From Trametopsis cervina (lineage: Eukaryota; Basidiomycota; Agaricomycetes; Polyporales; Irpicaceae): 64,000 bases of DNA. Below are positions 11,457 to 24,600 of the stretch, piece by piece. A program made the translations under genes and the position numbers. Position 1 is the first letter of the stretch. Every line of letters starts with the position of its first letter. The stretch lies in assembly GCA_022385755.1 (NCBI GenBank), contig MU278362.1:388251-452250 (forward strand), written 5' to 3'. The notes beneath the pieces were generated by a model. It did not search any database and was not told where the DNA came from. It was given only the letters and a program-made list of their open reading frames with translations.

Positions 11457-14217
11457 ATGCCGCGAACTTACGACACCAGAGAATACGAGCTCATTGTCAG
11501 GCAAGAACCGAAGCAAGCCAGAATGTGCGGTGTAGGCGGTAAAGGTTCTTTTCCTCTCCATTTCATTCTTTCCGCCTCATTTACTATCGCTTCCCCCGCG
11601 TCCTGCCACACCGAGTTCGCCCCTTTAATTTCGCGTCAACTTTACGATCCTAGCATCCCATGAACAACCTGACTGACTGTATGCATTTTACTTGCCAACA
11701 GCCGACCGGCGCCCCATTGACCCGCCGCCGATCGTACAATTACGCGTAATTGACCAGAGCAAACGGAGAGCAACCTCAGCGGGGAAGGAGGGAGACGATG
11801 CAGGGTCGAGGGCGAGTTCTCCGGGTGAGTGCTGATCATCTAACATTCGCTGTCTGATCTGAACAATCACATCAGGAGCAGGCCCTTCGTCTTCTTCTTC
11901 ATCTTCCTTCTTGCAGAACCCGTATTACTTTATGTTCGCCTCGCTCGCTAAACCAGATGAAGACGTTGAGCTGCACTGGTTGAAAGATGGCAAGACGCGC
12001 TGCACGACCGGTTCCGTTGTTTCGTCCCTGTATCACCTCAAGGATTCGGAGAACCAGAATGAAGACGCTGGGTTCTTCGTATTCCCTGATTTGAGCGTGA
12101 GGACAGAGGGAAGCTACAGGCTGAAGCTCAGCCTGTTCGAGGTCGTCGGGTACGTCCGAATAATATGACTGCGTCATCATTCTCTCATATCCTATCTTTT
12201 CCGCCGCCTAGGTCGAATGTCTACCACTGCAAATCAATATATTCGGCACCATTTTACGTATATACTGCCAAAAAGTTTCCTGGAATGGAAGAGTCGACAC
12301 CGCTATCGTGCTCGTTGGCGGACCAGGGTATCAAGATTCGGATACGGAAAGACATACGGGTACGGAAGAAGCCTGGCCCAGCTGATGGGCCGACGCCCAT
12401 GCCTATGCCAATGCCGATGCCCGTCCCTATCCCTATGCCTGTCAGCTCAAATGGTGAGCGCTACTCCGTGTTTTCGGGATACGGTGACTGACAATGAACC
12501 TGCGTTAGGTGGTTCCCATCCGAACATCCCGCCGCCGATGGTGTTCCCGAGTAGTTCGGGACCGCCGGTGCGTCTGGATCCCATCGAGCCGGACGAACAA
12601 GATCGGGAGCGGGATAGCAGGGCTATGGACACGGATCGCGAACGGGAACGCGAGAACGACGAGCGCGAGAAGGAGAGTCAGCGTGAACGCGAGAGGGAAT
12701 ATGAGCGGGAGAAGGAGAGGGAGAGAGAACGGCGCCGTCCGAGTACGAGCGACAAGAAGACCAGCGTGCGCCGCGACTCTGCGAGTACAGGTCTCGGCGG
12801 GAGCGACAGGAGCTCGAAGCGGATGAGGGGCGACGACTCGTCGTATGGCGAGCTCCCTGCGCCTACTGTGCCGTCGCAGTCCCACCCGCAGCACCCGCAT
12901 GCGACCAGCCCCGTGGCAGCTGCGCCTGCGCCGCTCCAGCAGCCTGCGTGGCCCGCACCCATCGACCCGGCATTGGGCACGCCATCCGCTCCCGTCCCCG
13001 CTGGCCCGCCTGCCCCAGGCCCACAGCCCGAGCATCAACAGCCGCCTCCACACTATCCTCCGCCGCCCTCGCATTACGATCCTCGATACGCCGCTGCGCC
13101 TGCGCCTGCTCCGTACCACTACGAGCACGCGCCTCCTCCAGGACACCAACCTCCCCCGCAACATTACCCTCCGCCGCCGCACTACGCGCATCCGCCTCCG
13201 CCGTCGTATGGGTATCCGCCCCCGACGCAATGGCAAGGCCAACAGACGTACCAGCAGGACCCATACGCGCATGCGTATGCGCCTCCTCCGCAGACACATG
13301 GTCCGCCGCCGCCTCATCATCATGCGCCGCCTCCGCACCATGTACCGCCGCCCCCGCCGAGATATGATTATTCGAATGCGTACCAGCAGCCTCAGCCGCA
13401 GGCGTATCCGGGATACTATGACCATCACCCGCCGCCGCACGCAGCGTACCCGCCTCGCTCGCCCCCGCAAGCTCTAAACTACGACTACGCACAGCCCGCC
13501 GGTGCAGGTGCGCCTCCGTACAGAACCGAAGACGGGAGGCAGCAACAGCAAGGCGGCGGCGCAACATCCGCGCGACCAGCAGCCTACCCTTACCCGCCTC
13601 ATTATTCGAGTGCAGGATACGCCCCACAGCCCCCTCCTCCCCCGCCGCCCGGCTATATGCCGCCGCCACCGCATCCATCGACTTCGACGTCCTCTACGCG
13701 GGGCGCTGGGGGCGCTGGCGGGCATTATCAGCTGAGCACGCCTCCAGGAGGAACGAACCATCCCCCGCCGTCGGGGTACAGCGGGTACCCTGTTCCTCAA
13801 CCGCCCCCGCCGTCTGGGTCTGCGAGTCCGACTGCTGTGAGCGGTGGTGCAGGTGCTGCTGGGGCTGCGGGCGGGTCTGCGGGGAGTGGTGGGCCTGGAG
13901 GAGGAGGAGGTGGTGGTGGTGGGGGGGGAGGACAGGGAGGAGGGGCGTGGGGAGGTGGGTTCGCGGCGCCCCCTCTGCATAGTGCGACGTGGGGACCTGT
14001 GGCGATGGGGCCTGCGCCAGGGAGCGATGCGTACAATGCTTCGTATCAGAGTGGTGGGGGTGCGCAGCACCAGCATCAACATCAGCACCAGCAGCATCAA
14101 CAGCAGGGGAGGATCCAGCTTGCGCCGTTGAGGACGCCGCCGCAGCAGAGCGGGGAGAGGGGGATTGGGAAGAAGAATCCGTTGAGTATTGGGAATATCA
14201 TCTCGGATGAGAATTAG
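11457..14217 (+). CDS. Velvet-domain transcription regulator with long low-complexity tail
   Basis: Velvet proteins are fungal regulators that link development, spore formation and secondary metabolism; they bind DNA through an NF-kappaB-like fold, often as dimers. Five exons (11457-11538, 11702-11824, 11876-12149, 12212-12453, 12509-14217) give 2430 bases and 809 residues. The domain spans about residues 9-215 with [77 protein letters not shown] and [17 protein letters not shown]. These fit the VosA/VelB group better than VeA; VosA-like is my preference, not certain. After it come Pro-Met dipeptides, an Arg/Glu/Asp-rich block, a very long Pro/Tyr/His/Ala-rich region, a glycine run near 13890-13935, and His/Gln repeats near 14065-14105. 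The tail is two-thirds of the protein. Confidence 0.88.
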
Positions 14218-15732
14218 CGAGTTGAGCGTCGTGGTTGGGATTGGATGTGGTGGGATGCGGATATGTTTCGTCTTCGTTCGCGTTGGTGGTAATGTTGATT
14301 TGTGCTCGTGTTCTGCCGTTGCTTCATTGCTAGAGATTTTTTGCGTCTGTGTTATTTGTAGCGTTTTTGTATCGGATATCCAATTATTCTGTGTAGCACT
14401 CCTCCGTTTTATTCTTTACTCTCTCTTGGATCTCTATTTTGTTTTTGATCGTCGTTCGAAGAATCGTGTATGTGTCCATGGAAAGTACAAAAAGTCGCTG
14501 TGTCCGTGCAGCTTTGCCGTACCTAAACTTGCAGCTTGTGATCATCGCCTGGCCAGGCACGACGCGCAAGAAAAATGCTGAATGTTGGAAGGTTAAACGT
14601 TTAATTTTGCTCCACTTTTGGGATCGAATCTTGAATTTGCGATCAGGGGCGCCCTAAAATGGACGGACGCGTTAAACGCCACAACGGCTGTGTCCCTGGC
14701 CAGCGCAACTTACGACCATCACATGTTTACTCCTATTTACGACTGCTACACAGCACAGCGGGAAGGGATTTGGTAAAACAACGGGATGCGATTTGGTAAA
14801 GAAAACGGAAACCTGTTTCTCAAATTCAAACGCAATGCAGGCATGAAAATCCGTCTGCGGCATCGTCCATGCAGGAAGACGGATTTGAATTCAGTTCCCG
14901 CTAGTTGCCTCCGAGTCGCCGGCCATACGCAAATCTTCGGACCGCCGGCATCTCGACGCACTATGACATGCACTGATCAAGCTCTACCAGACTGGGTAAG
15001 TCGCCTCTCACTTGCAGTCTCTATCTCACCAAGAAGTTCATTCTTATAGACCATTGTAACAGCCTAGTGACCGCGAGAGTGTGTCGGTGATAACCTAACG
15101 GGGTACGTGCCAGCGCTGCGGGAGCCTCCCAGCCATCTGTCCTGCCTTCAGGCTATTTATACGTGCCAGACGACGCTGGGAAGCAGAGTTTATTTTGGGT
15201 GCCGCTGTGCGTGATCGATATTCCCAAACGAGAATATTGCAGTACACACTGTAGTCCCTCCTCTGAGCAAAGGCCACCCTCGCTCTAAGTCTCTAACGCA
15301 GCCAAGTTATTGCACAGCATGATCGACAGGGCAGCTCAGAGGTTTACCGCGCAACGAAATCGACCAAATGCAGCATCGGACTGTGCGACTACTGCGTCAC
15401 TTGCCGGTGAGTTGCCGCGATGATTCGAACGTGCCGTGCTCTCTAATGATATCATAATTGGCGGATGAAAATAGAATCGGATGGTCACCATCTCTGGAGA
15501 CCGCAGCAAGCGTGCCGAAAATAACATGCCCCCTGCCGTGCATGACGGCGCTGGTAGCACCGTAGCAGGTAAAACAATGCAGTGGGAGGCGGGAAGCCAG
15601 TCTCTGATCCCAGTTTCCTCTCTCTCACCCTTTGGGACGCACCCACTTTCCCTACCCACCAACTCTTTCCCTCCCTCCATCTCGGCATCTCACTGCCTCC
15701 CTCTTGGCTGAAGCCAGCCAGCCCACCCCAAG
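14218..15732. other. Intergenic, 1.5 kb
   Basis: Holds the 3' flank of the velvet gene and the promoter of the GH79 gene. The final stretch, about 15600-15725, is rich in CT and contains CTCTCTCTCACCC and CCCTCCCTCC tracts, plausible core-promoter or leader sequence. No gene is recognised. Confidence 0.55.
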
Positions 15733-18361
15733 ATGCTCTTCTCACAGCGGAAGACGGCGGCTGCCCTCGCTGCTCTTTCGTGGACGGCGCATGTGCAGGG
15801 CGCAGTGACAGTGTATGGCCAGCACGGGTCTCAAGCACCCGTACAAATTGGGTCTGACGGGGTGACGGCCACAGCGACAGCCACTGCGCTGCCTGAATGG
15901 CTAACTGCCATGCCTGCGTTCAACGACGCCGTACTCCAACCACCCCCAATACCCTCGCCACCGCCTCCGAACCAGTTCGGTCTGACATTGGAGAACAACG
16001 CGGCCAACGTCCCGGGGATATCGATAAAGCAGAAGGGCTCATTCTTGGGTTTCTCTATTGAGATGAGTGTGGTTACACAAGTCAGTAAGTAGTCCGTATT
16101 TTGTGACGTCTGTGCTTGGCATCCAACTAATTGTATCCGTGTAGTTGGAATAAATTCGTCCGTGTGCTTTCGTGTCCTATCCCTTAGTTTCTCACTGAAA
16201 ATAATGCAGGACATTTATTAACCCACCCTTCCTGAACCTGATGGCCGCCGTCGCACAACGAGGAGGCAGCGTTCCCGTCCGTGTCGGAGGTAACACGCAA
16301 GAAAACGCCACGCTCGTGGACAGCATCCCCGGTGGCGACATCATCGGGAAAGACAAGACAGATACTTCCAATCCTGTGCGTGGCACTTCCAGCTTTCACA
16401 GCGCTGACACTGATCATCATGATATCTTATACAGACCGCAACGCCGAACCTGATATTCACCGCCGAACTGATATATATGCTCAATAACGTGTCTGCTATG
16501 GTTGGCGTGAAATGGTATTTAGGTCAGCATTTTGATTAATCATTCCGAGGTTCCATCTCATCTCATTCTTGGAATGCAGGTATTCCGTTCAATGATACAC
16601 AGCATCTGCGTCTACAGATAGCAGAACTGGGCGAGAAGGTCCTGGGCGACAACCTCCTCGGGTTCCAGTTAGGCAACGAGCCCGATCTTTACGAGCCGTA
16701 AGTGCAGTGCCTTCCCAGCTCCGCATGTGCATGTCCACGTCTCTGACCGTCGACCATCCCAGACACGACCACCGTCCGCTAGGCTGGAACCAGACCAACT
16801 ACTTCGAGGAATTCGGCATCGTCGTCCAGGCTATCCAGAACGATGCGAACATCCCTATCCGCGGGAACCTCCTCGCCCCGAGCGTCAGCGGGACGTGGAC
16901 CCCCGAGAGCGTGTTCGACACCGGCTTCCTCGGTGCATACGCCGACGCATTGGGCGCGGTGGCCGTAGAACAGTACGCGCATTTCCCTTTTCACAGTTGA
17001 CTGCGCATACCATACTGATCCCTTCCTTCCGCTGAACTCAGCTACCCAGACAACAACTGCGCCGCCGCCTTCCCGGGCTCCACGGACAGCGCGCCCGTCG
17101 TCCCGCAGGACGTGTTCGCGAACTACCTGAACCACAACGCCGGCAACTCGATCGTGGGGCAGTACATCGACACGTCGCAGATTGCGGCGCAGAACGGTAA
17201 ACCGCTTGTGATGTTCGAGACGAATACGGCGTCGTGTGGTGGGTTTCCGGGCGTGTCGGACTCGTTTGGGGCGGCGCTGTGGGGCGTGGATTATGGGATG
17301 ACGATGGCGTTTAATAATTTCTCGACGGCGTTGGTGCATGTTGGAGGTGTTTCGGATACGTATAACGTGAGTGTTCACGGTAACCATTTTCGGCTCGAAG
17401 CTTAACAACATTCTGTCTGATTTTCTTAGCCCTTCACCCGTGAGTTTCATATGCATTCACCGCCGTTTTCCGCAGTACATTAATCACAATCACTGCAACG
17501 CAGCCCCGCCAACGAACATCACGTCCCTCGAACAATGGACGGTCGGACCCATCTTCTACAGCACGCTCGTCGTCGCCGAAGCCCTAGGCACAAGCGGGAC
17601 CGCACAACTATTCGACCTCGGCGCGAACGGCAACAACATCTTCACGCCGGGCTACGCGATCTACGAGAACGGGAACCTCGCAAGGGTGCTCCTTGTCAAC
17701 TTTGTTACGGACCCCAGCGGCGCGAGCACTGTTACTGCGACTATTTCGGTGCCGGATGGGACGATCCCGGCGTCGGTTTCTGTTAAGTGAGTGGTTCTTT
17801 GTGGGTGGGGTGCGGTGAGCTGATGAGCGCGGGTAGGTATTTGCAGGCACCGTCGGTTTCGGAGAAGTTCAACATTACGTGGGCTGGACAGACATTTGGG
17901 AACAGATTCGAGTCCGGTACGTGAACTTTACAGCATACACTACACCGCAGCTCACACTCACACGTCCGCCCATCATTCCAGACGGCCGTCTACAAGGAAC
18001 CGAAAACGTCGTAACCATCCAATGCGACCAATCCGCGGGCACATGCGCCATCCCCGTCTACGCGCCCTCCGTCGCGCTCGTCTACCTCACCCAAGCCTCC
18101 TTCGACGAAGTGAACCCCAGCACGACCCAAACATTCTCCACGACCGCCCAGACGAAGGTCGTCAACACCGCCACGATCGACTCTGCCGCGCTCGCGACCT
18201 CGAACGGGAACTCGGGCGCGAGCAGGAAGAAGCTGTCGAGCACGAGCAAGGGCAGTAGCGGCGCGCGCCCTGCTGCCGTCGCTGTCCCCACTGCGTTCGT
18301 CGTGCTACTGGTTACTACGATCGGCCTTTTGCTGTCGCGCTCGAGGGGCAGGACCCAATAG
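15733..18361 (+). CDS. Glycoside hydrolase family 79 protein (beta-glucuronidase-like), copy A
   Basis: Secreted or cell-surface retaining glycosidase; fungal GH79 members remove glucuronic acid or its 4-O-methyl form from arabinogalactan and similar glycans. Eleven exons: 15733-16084, 16145-16157, 16210-16375, 16435-16522, 16580-16697, 16763-16972, 17042-17366, 17430-17439, 17504-17786, 17837-17916, 17982-18361; 2025 bases, 674 residues, all phases consistent. Two exons are only 13 and 10 bases. A signal peptide covers about the first 24 residues. GNEPDLY (Glu near 240, likely acid/base) and MFETNTASCGG (Glu near 375, likely nucleophile) match the family. The C-terminus has a Ser-rich linker and a hydrophobic segment followed by SRSRGRTQ, so membrane anchoring is likely. 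The donor after exon 4 (GTCAGC) is weak. Its paralog lies convergently downstream. Confidence 0.9.
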
Positions 18362-18708
18362 AGCTTTTTTTTGGGTTATCATGGGACTCTATCTATGTAC
18401 GACGGACATCTTAATATTGTACACACTGATATTCTCGTCATTAGATTCACAATCAACATTTCATGCACTCACAGGACCTCCTACAGCAAGACAGGCGGCA
18501 TGCTCATCTCACGACTCGTTTCGGGTTGTTGGAATGGAAAGTCCATGTTAACGGTGAGTGTGCAAATTACATGTATTGTAGAAAGGGGGTAATGAAGATG
18601 GAATGTCCAAAGAGGTACGTTGCGATAAACGCCGCGACCAGGTACTAAAAGCAAAAATTATCCAGAATTGTGTCCGATTGGTCATGCATGAACGTCGCCT
18701 CTGGTCTT
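18362..18708. other. Intergenic between convergent GH79 paralogs
   Basis: Shared 3' flank of two tail-to-tail genes. No gene or repeat seen. Confidence 0.6.
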
Positions 18709-21413
18709 TTACGACGAAAGAGCCTTCATCAACAAGAACGCCCCCGACAGGGCAACTACCAGGAGCGTAGCCCCAGGAGCAACGCCCGCAGCCTTGGCAC
18801 CGCCACTGCTACCACTGCTACCCTTGCTCGTACTTCCGAGTCCAGCACGGTCCTTGCCTGAATGGCCGTTGGAGTTCGCTACAGCAGACGCATCCACCTT
18901 GGCGGTGTTTGCTGTCCTCGTAATAGCGGTCGTCGCAAACGTCTGTGTGCCTGTCGGCTCAGACGCGGAAGCTGCATCGTCTGATATCATGACAAGCGCA
19001 AAGCCAGGAGCAGGAACATGAATAGTGCAAGTTTGGGCGGTGGTGTCACATGGAACAGTCTGAATCTGCTCGTCACCCAACAAACGGCCATCGGACTGGA
19101 ATGGACCGCTACTGAAAGTCTAGAACAACGGCGCATTAGTGAGATAACAGCACCCCGGGGAAGACAAGCAACATACCTGCCCGCCCCATGTGATGTTGAA
19201 TTGTTCGCTGACGGAATCAGCAAGAAGATACCTTCACAGGCGGTCAGCGACGTGGATATGCAGTATCCACAGAAAGCACTTACTTGACCTTGACACTCTG
19301 AGGGGTGCCGCTTGCTATTCCGGTGTCGCCACCACCGACTGAGATGGTCACATCATATGGCACGCCACCCGCCGACTCGGTCATGTAGTTGAAGAGCGCA
19401 ACCCGAGCAAGCTTCTCGTTCTCATAGATAGCGTATATTGGGGTGGCATCGTTACTGGAAAGATCCACTACACGGGCGGTGTTGCTTCTGCCAAGGACTT
19501 CAGGCATCGCCAAGATGGAGTAGAAGATGGATCCGACGGTCCATTCATGGAAGGCAGTTTCGTTGGTGGGGGGAGCTAGCGAAAACATGCATCAGAACGC
19601 CAGTCAGTCACGGATCGGAGACTGAGACTCACGGGTGAAGGGCTGTTTAGGACAAACACATCAGTATTGTTCAAATCTAATGAAGTAGATACTTACGTTG
19701 TAGTACACGGTTTGACCACCAAAATGTACCAGTGCATGTGTAAAGTTACTGTATACCATTTGCAGGCCGTAATCTAGTGCCCAGAGCGAAATCCCGAACG
19801 AGTTACTGAGACCAGCAAAACCACCACAAGAAGCGGAATTTGTTTCGAACATGATGAATGGCTTCTGATACTGTTGAGCGAGCAACGTGGAATTCAACAT
19901 TGGGCCGATGAGGTTTTTGCCTGACTTGTGGGATAAATAGTCGCCGAACACATCCTGTGGTATGACTAAGGGACCGCTGTCTGCGTAGAATCTCGCGCAG
20001 TTATCCATAGGATATCTATGTGTTTCCGTTAGTCCAGAATCTTCAACATGTCTGTAAACTCACTTTTCAACGCTCAGGGAGTATAAAGAGCTGTTGAAAT
20101 CCGAGATAAAGCCTGTATCCCAAACTTGTTCCATTGACCATTCAACCAGCGATAGACTAGGGCCAATCAGGTTGTCCTTTACAGGTATCTTGGGATCATT
20201 GTTCCAAGCATCCCGCCATGCAGCGAACTCTCCATGGTATGCCTGCGGGTCGTAGTCAAGAGGACGATGGAAATGTCTGACAGGGTTAAGTTATTGGAAG
20301 GCTGATCTAATAAACCGCATACATACTTGGCGTAAAGGTCCGGCTCATTGCTGACTTGGTATCCAAGGAGATGTTGCCCAATGATTTCCTCGCCCTTCTC
20401 AACGATGTCCAAATTAATATGCACAGTATCGTTAAACGGGACACCTAAGCACGCGGCATGAGAACCAATGACGTAAGAGATCATAAAAGCCATACCGAGG
20501 AACCATTTGACATTGAGGAGGGATGATATGTTAGCCATCATATACAGAAGTTCAGTGGTATACACCAGTGTCGGAGTGGCCGTCTACGACGAACTAAGCA
20601 AATCGCAGTATCAAGGCCAATTAATGACATACCGGGTTGTTCGGGTCCACTCCAACTTTCCCGATGATTCCGCCATTCGGAGTCTGATCCACCATCATAG
20701 CATAATCTTGGGTGTTACCACCCACACGAGCGACAAGCTCGCCAGAACGCTCAACGATTAAGGAGACGAAGTTGAGAAACGGGACGTTGAGGTATGTGCT
20801 GAAGACGGTGTGTCAGATGGCGAACAAGTAAGAGAAGGCACGAGCATCACCTGTTGATTCCCACTGAGAAGAAAGAATAAAATGTCAGTACAAGCTCTGA
20901 GGGTTTGCTCGCAGTGGATCACAGATAGAAATAAAAGAACTCAGGGAAATGCCTCCAACATGTTACCGCGGCATTGCTATGGCATAGGCTACGTTGGGGG
21001 ATAATGCCAACACAATGCGGGTTCGGCAGAGTCGCGAACAGACTTCGTGTCACCATCTAACCATAGCACTATTCGCTTCGGCATATAGAGAGAGTAGCAT
21101 ACTCACAGAGCTGGTTTGCCACGGACATTTCGATGGAGAAACCAAAGAATGAGGCGGGCGCTGGGATGCTTATACCACCCACTAGATCCGATGTTGGCAT
21201 AAGAACTAGCGGGAACTGAGTCGGGGGGAGAGGATTCGGAGGTGCCGGAGGATTGAGCTTGGTTGGGTCGGTGGCAGCGTTGCCTGTATATGTCGCAGCA
21301 GCCGCAGTAGAGGTCGACTGAGCCCCAAGAGGGAGTTGGTTGTAGACTGTAACCGCATTGGTAGCTGCTACCAATGAGCATAGAATGGTGAGAAATGAAC
21401 GGATGGCTGCCAT
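18709..21413 (-). CDS. Glycoside hydrolase family 79 protein (beta-glucuronidase-like), copy B
   Basis: Paralog of the gene at 15733-18361 in opposite orientation. Eleven exons: 21413-21107, 20863-20851, 20798-20633, 20583-20496, 20444-20327, 20276-20064, 20015-19697, 19642-19633, 19575-19284, 19231-19177, 19119-18709; 1992 bases, 663 residues. The 13-base and 10-base micro-exons recur at the same places as in copy A, and three other exons have identical lengths (166, 88 and 118 bases). Signal peptide at the start (MAAIRSFLTILCSLVAATNA). Catalytic candidates are Glu near 225 (SNEPDLY) and Glu near 359 (MFETNSASCGG). The C-terminal Gly/Ser linker and hydrophobic end suggest a GPI or membrane anchor. 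The last intron sits at a different place from copy A. Intron 1 is long (about 243 bases). The acceptor before exon 10 is AAG. Confidence 0.9.
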
Positions 21414-21653
21414 GGTGCAGCCAGAGTGAAAGTCGAGGTCGACGACAAGAACAAGAGTGTTTACGCTGTGATTTTGGCCGTCGTAAAGGGATCATTGATC
21501 AGGACTTACAGTGAATATTACGTAATTAAATATGCGCTCATTGGCGGCACTTTGGTCTGAAGAGTCCCTGTCCCTACCTTCTACTGCGCCGTTCGTTGTC
21601 ATTGTCTGCTATTGGGCCTCTAGCTCTGAGCTGGTCTCTCCCCAGTCTGGTTT
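21414..21653. promoter_or_regulatory. Probable bidirectional promoter between GH79 copy B and the flippase gene
   Basis: About 240 bases separate the two divergent start codons. Nothing else is visible, so both promoters should be here, probably overlapping. No specific binding site was identified. Confidence 0.4.
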
Positions 21654-24600
21654 ATGTCTGAAATACCCTTGCGCAAATTTGGTCGACCCAGGAAAGCAGG
21701 ATACACAGCACTTCCCGAGGACGAATATTCAGCTGCACTAGGTCAGAGCAGCGGCAGGATGCCCTCAGCTGTTCGCCATGCAGCTGCCAGTGCGCGTGCT
21801 GCTAGGACAGGCATTCGGGCGGAACGCTACGAGGATGATCCCGAAGAAGAGGCGACGCTACTCGGAGATGAGAGCCATGACCATGAAGGACCGGAGGTAC
21901 GCGTCGAGACATCGTCACGAGTGAGTGGATTTAACAGCTGTTTTGATGATGATAGAGCGCGCGCACCACACACATATCTATGGCCTGGCCAACGCTTCGC
22001 GTGGTGTACCCCTCCGCTCTGTTAGGCGATGCAGGATTGGGACAATGTCTTGTAATCTTCATATCATCCCGCACCTATTGGCGTGTCAAATATATGGTTT
22101 TGTTATCGACATCGAGTACGTCGAGGGGGATTCGTCTTATCTCATCCCGGAGTGCATGCGCTCTTTCATTGTCAGGCCATGGGGAGTGTTCTGCGGTCAG
22201 TTGAAGCTAATGTATATCCTGCAGGCTCCATCCACTTCTCGTACCAGCAAATCATCGGGGGACAAATCACGAACGATACATTTTCGACCTTCAGGTGCGT
22301 GCATACCTTACTTGTTGACGATGCACTCCGGAGGGCCCGTACCATTCTTATCGATGCTGCAAGGCCCTCTGGTTCATCATCACCATTTGAGAACTCGTAT
22401 ACATGAACCTGACACTCAATCATAACTCAGAAAAGTTGCAAAAGCGATTTCCGCCAAACATCGTACGGAACCAGAAGTATAACGCGTTCACGTTCCTGCC
22501 CATTGTCTTCTACGAACAGTTCAAGTTCTTCTTCAACCTCTATTTTCTTCTCGTGGCTTTGTCCCAGTTTATACCCGCCCTCAAGATTGGACTCATTGCC
22601 ACATACATCGCACCTCTGGCTTTCGTCTTGTGTGTCACCATTGGCAAAGAGGCTTACGACGATTACAAGCGCAATCTGCGTGACCGGGAAGCAAATTCGC
22701 AACGCTATCTGGTACTCGATCCCACATCATACGATCCTGCAGTGGAAGATGGCCCGCATACCCGCTCCGTACCGTCGTCGCAGCTCGCCGTTGGCGATTT
22801 GGTTCTTCTTGAAAAGAATCAACGAGTGCCTGCGGACCTGGTATTGCTGCGCACCTCGGATAATTCAGGCACTTGTTTCATCAGGACCGACCAGTTGGAC
22901 GGCGAGACTGACTGGAAGCTGAGGGTAGCGGTCCCAACATGCCAGAAACTCGGAAGGGACTCCGATCTGCTAACTCTAGATGCTGAGATATACGCAGACG
23001 CACCGACCAAAGATATTCACACCTTCATTGGTACTTTCACCATCAATACGCCCCCTTCTCCTTCGGGTCACGATGTACCAATGGTCTCGGTTCCAACTGT
23101 TGAACCACTAACTGCGGAACATGTACTGTGGTCGAACACAGTTCTTGCTGCAGGGTCTGCTGTAGGATTTGTGATCTATACGGGGCCCGAAACCCGTGCA
23201 GTTATGAACACGAGCCACCCCGAAACCAAAGTTGGTTTGCTTGATATCGAGATTAATAGGCTTGCGAAGGTTCGTCTGCACGGTCTAACCCCTAATGCAG
23301 GAATTAACGACAACATAGATTCTTTGCACAGTCACTTTCGCTCTATCATTATTACTTGTTGCGTTGAATGGCTTCCGCGGACTTTGGTACATCTATATAT
23401 TTCGCTTCCTTATACTCTTCTCCTCTATTATACCGATCAGGTGCGTGTCTATGAAAGCGATGAAGCCTACGTACTGAGCCTTATGACAGTTTACGTGTGA
23501 ACTTGGATATGGGTAAAACGGTGTATGGACAACAAATTATGACCGACCCCGAGATCCCGGGCACAATTGTGCGCACAAGCACCCTTCCAGAAGAGCTCGG
23601 CCGTATAGAGTATCTCCTCAGCGACAAGACAGGGACGCTCACTCAAAACGGTGAGCTCTAATACTTAGGTGTAGCCAGCGGATTTACTTAGCCCCTTTAG
23701 AGATGGAGATGAAGAGACTGCACATGGGAACAGTGTCTTATGGTTTCGAGTCCATGGACGAGGTAGCCCACCAGCTGGCATTGTCCTTCGGCGCCGCGGA
23801 TGCAGCTCACACAAGGAAACACTCGCTTGCAACCGGCGTTCAATTAGCTTCTCGTGGGCGACGTGACATGTCCTCGCGAGTTCACGATGTGGTTTTGAGT
23901 CTTGCCCTATGCCACAATGTACGTTAATGCTTGCGGCGCGAGGCTACAGATAACTTACTTTCGTCTTTAGGTTACCCCTGTGACAAACGACGATGGGTCG
24001 GTCACATATCAGGCCTCGTCTCCAGATGAAGTTGCTATTGTCAAGTGGACCGAATCGGTCGGACTGACACTGACCTCCCGTGACCGTACTCGAATCGAAC
24101 TGCAAACACCCACAGGGTCACGACTGGCTTTCGAAGTGCTTGAGTTGTTTCCATTCACCTCGGAGTCAAAACGTATGGGTATTGTGGTTCGCGACGTACA
24201 ATCCGGCGAAATCACCTTCCTTCAGAAAGGCGCGGACGTTGTCATGACTAAGATTGTTCAGAGAAATGACTGGTTGGAAGAAGAGTGTGCAAATATGGCC
24301 CGAGAAGGATTGCGCACCCTCGTCATGGCTCGCAGAAAACTCAGTGACCAAGCGTATGCTGACTTCAAGCAGCAGCACCATTCGGCTAGTATACGATTGG
24401 ACGGCCGAAACGAAGCAATGGCTGCTGTAGTCTCGGAGCATCTTGAACGCGATCTGGAACTTCTTGGCCTTACAGGGGTCGAGGACAAGCTGCAAGATGA
24501 CGTGAAATCCACCTTCGAGCTACTGAGAAACGCTGGTATCAAGATCTGGATGCTGACGGGCGACAAGATTGAGACGGCAACTTGTATCGCAATATCTACA

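Noticed and set aside
12505..13470. 321-codon open frame on the minus strand inside the velvet gene
   Set aside because: Arg-rich shadow of the GC-rich Pro/His-coding exon; it has no domain and the plus-strand velvet model is spliced and coherent.
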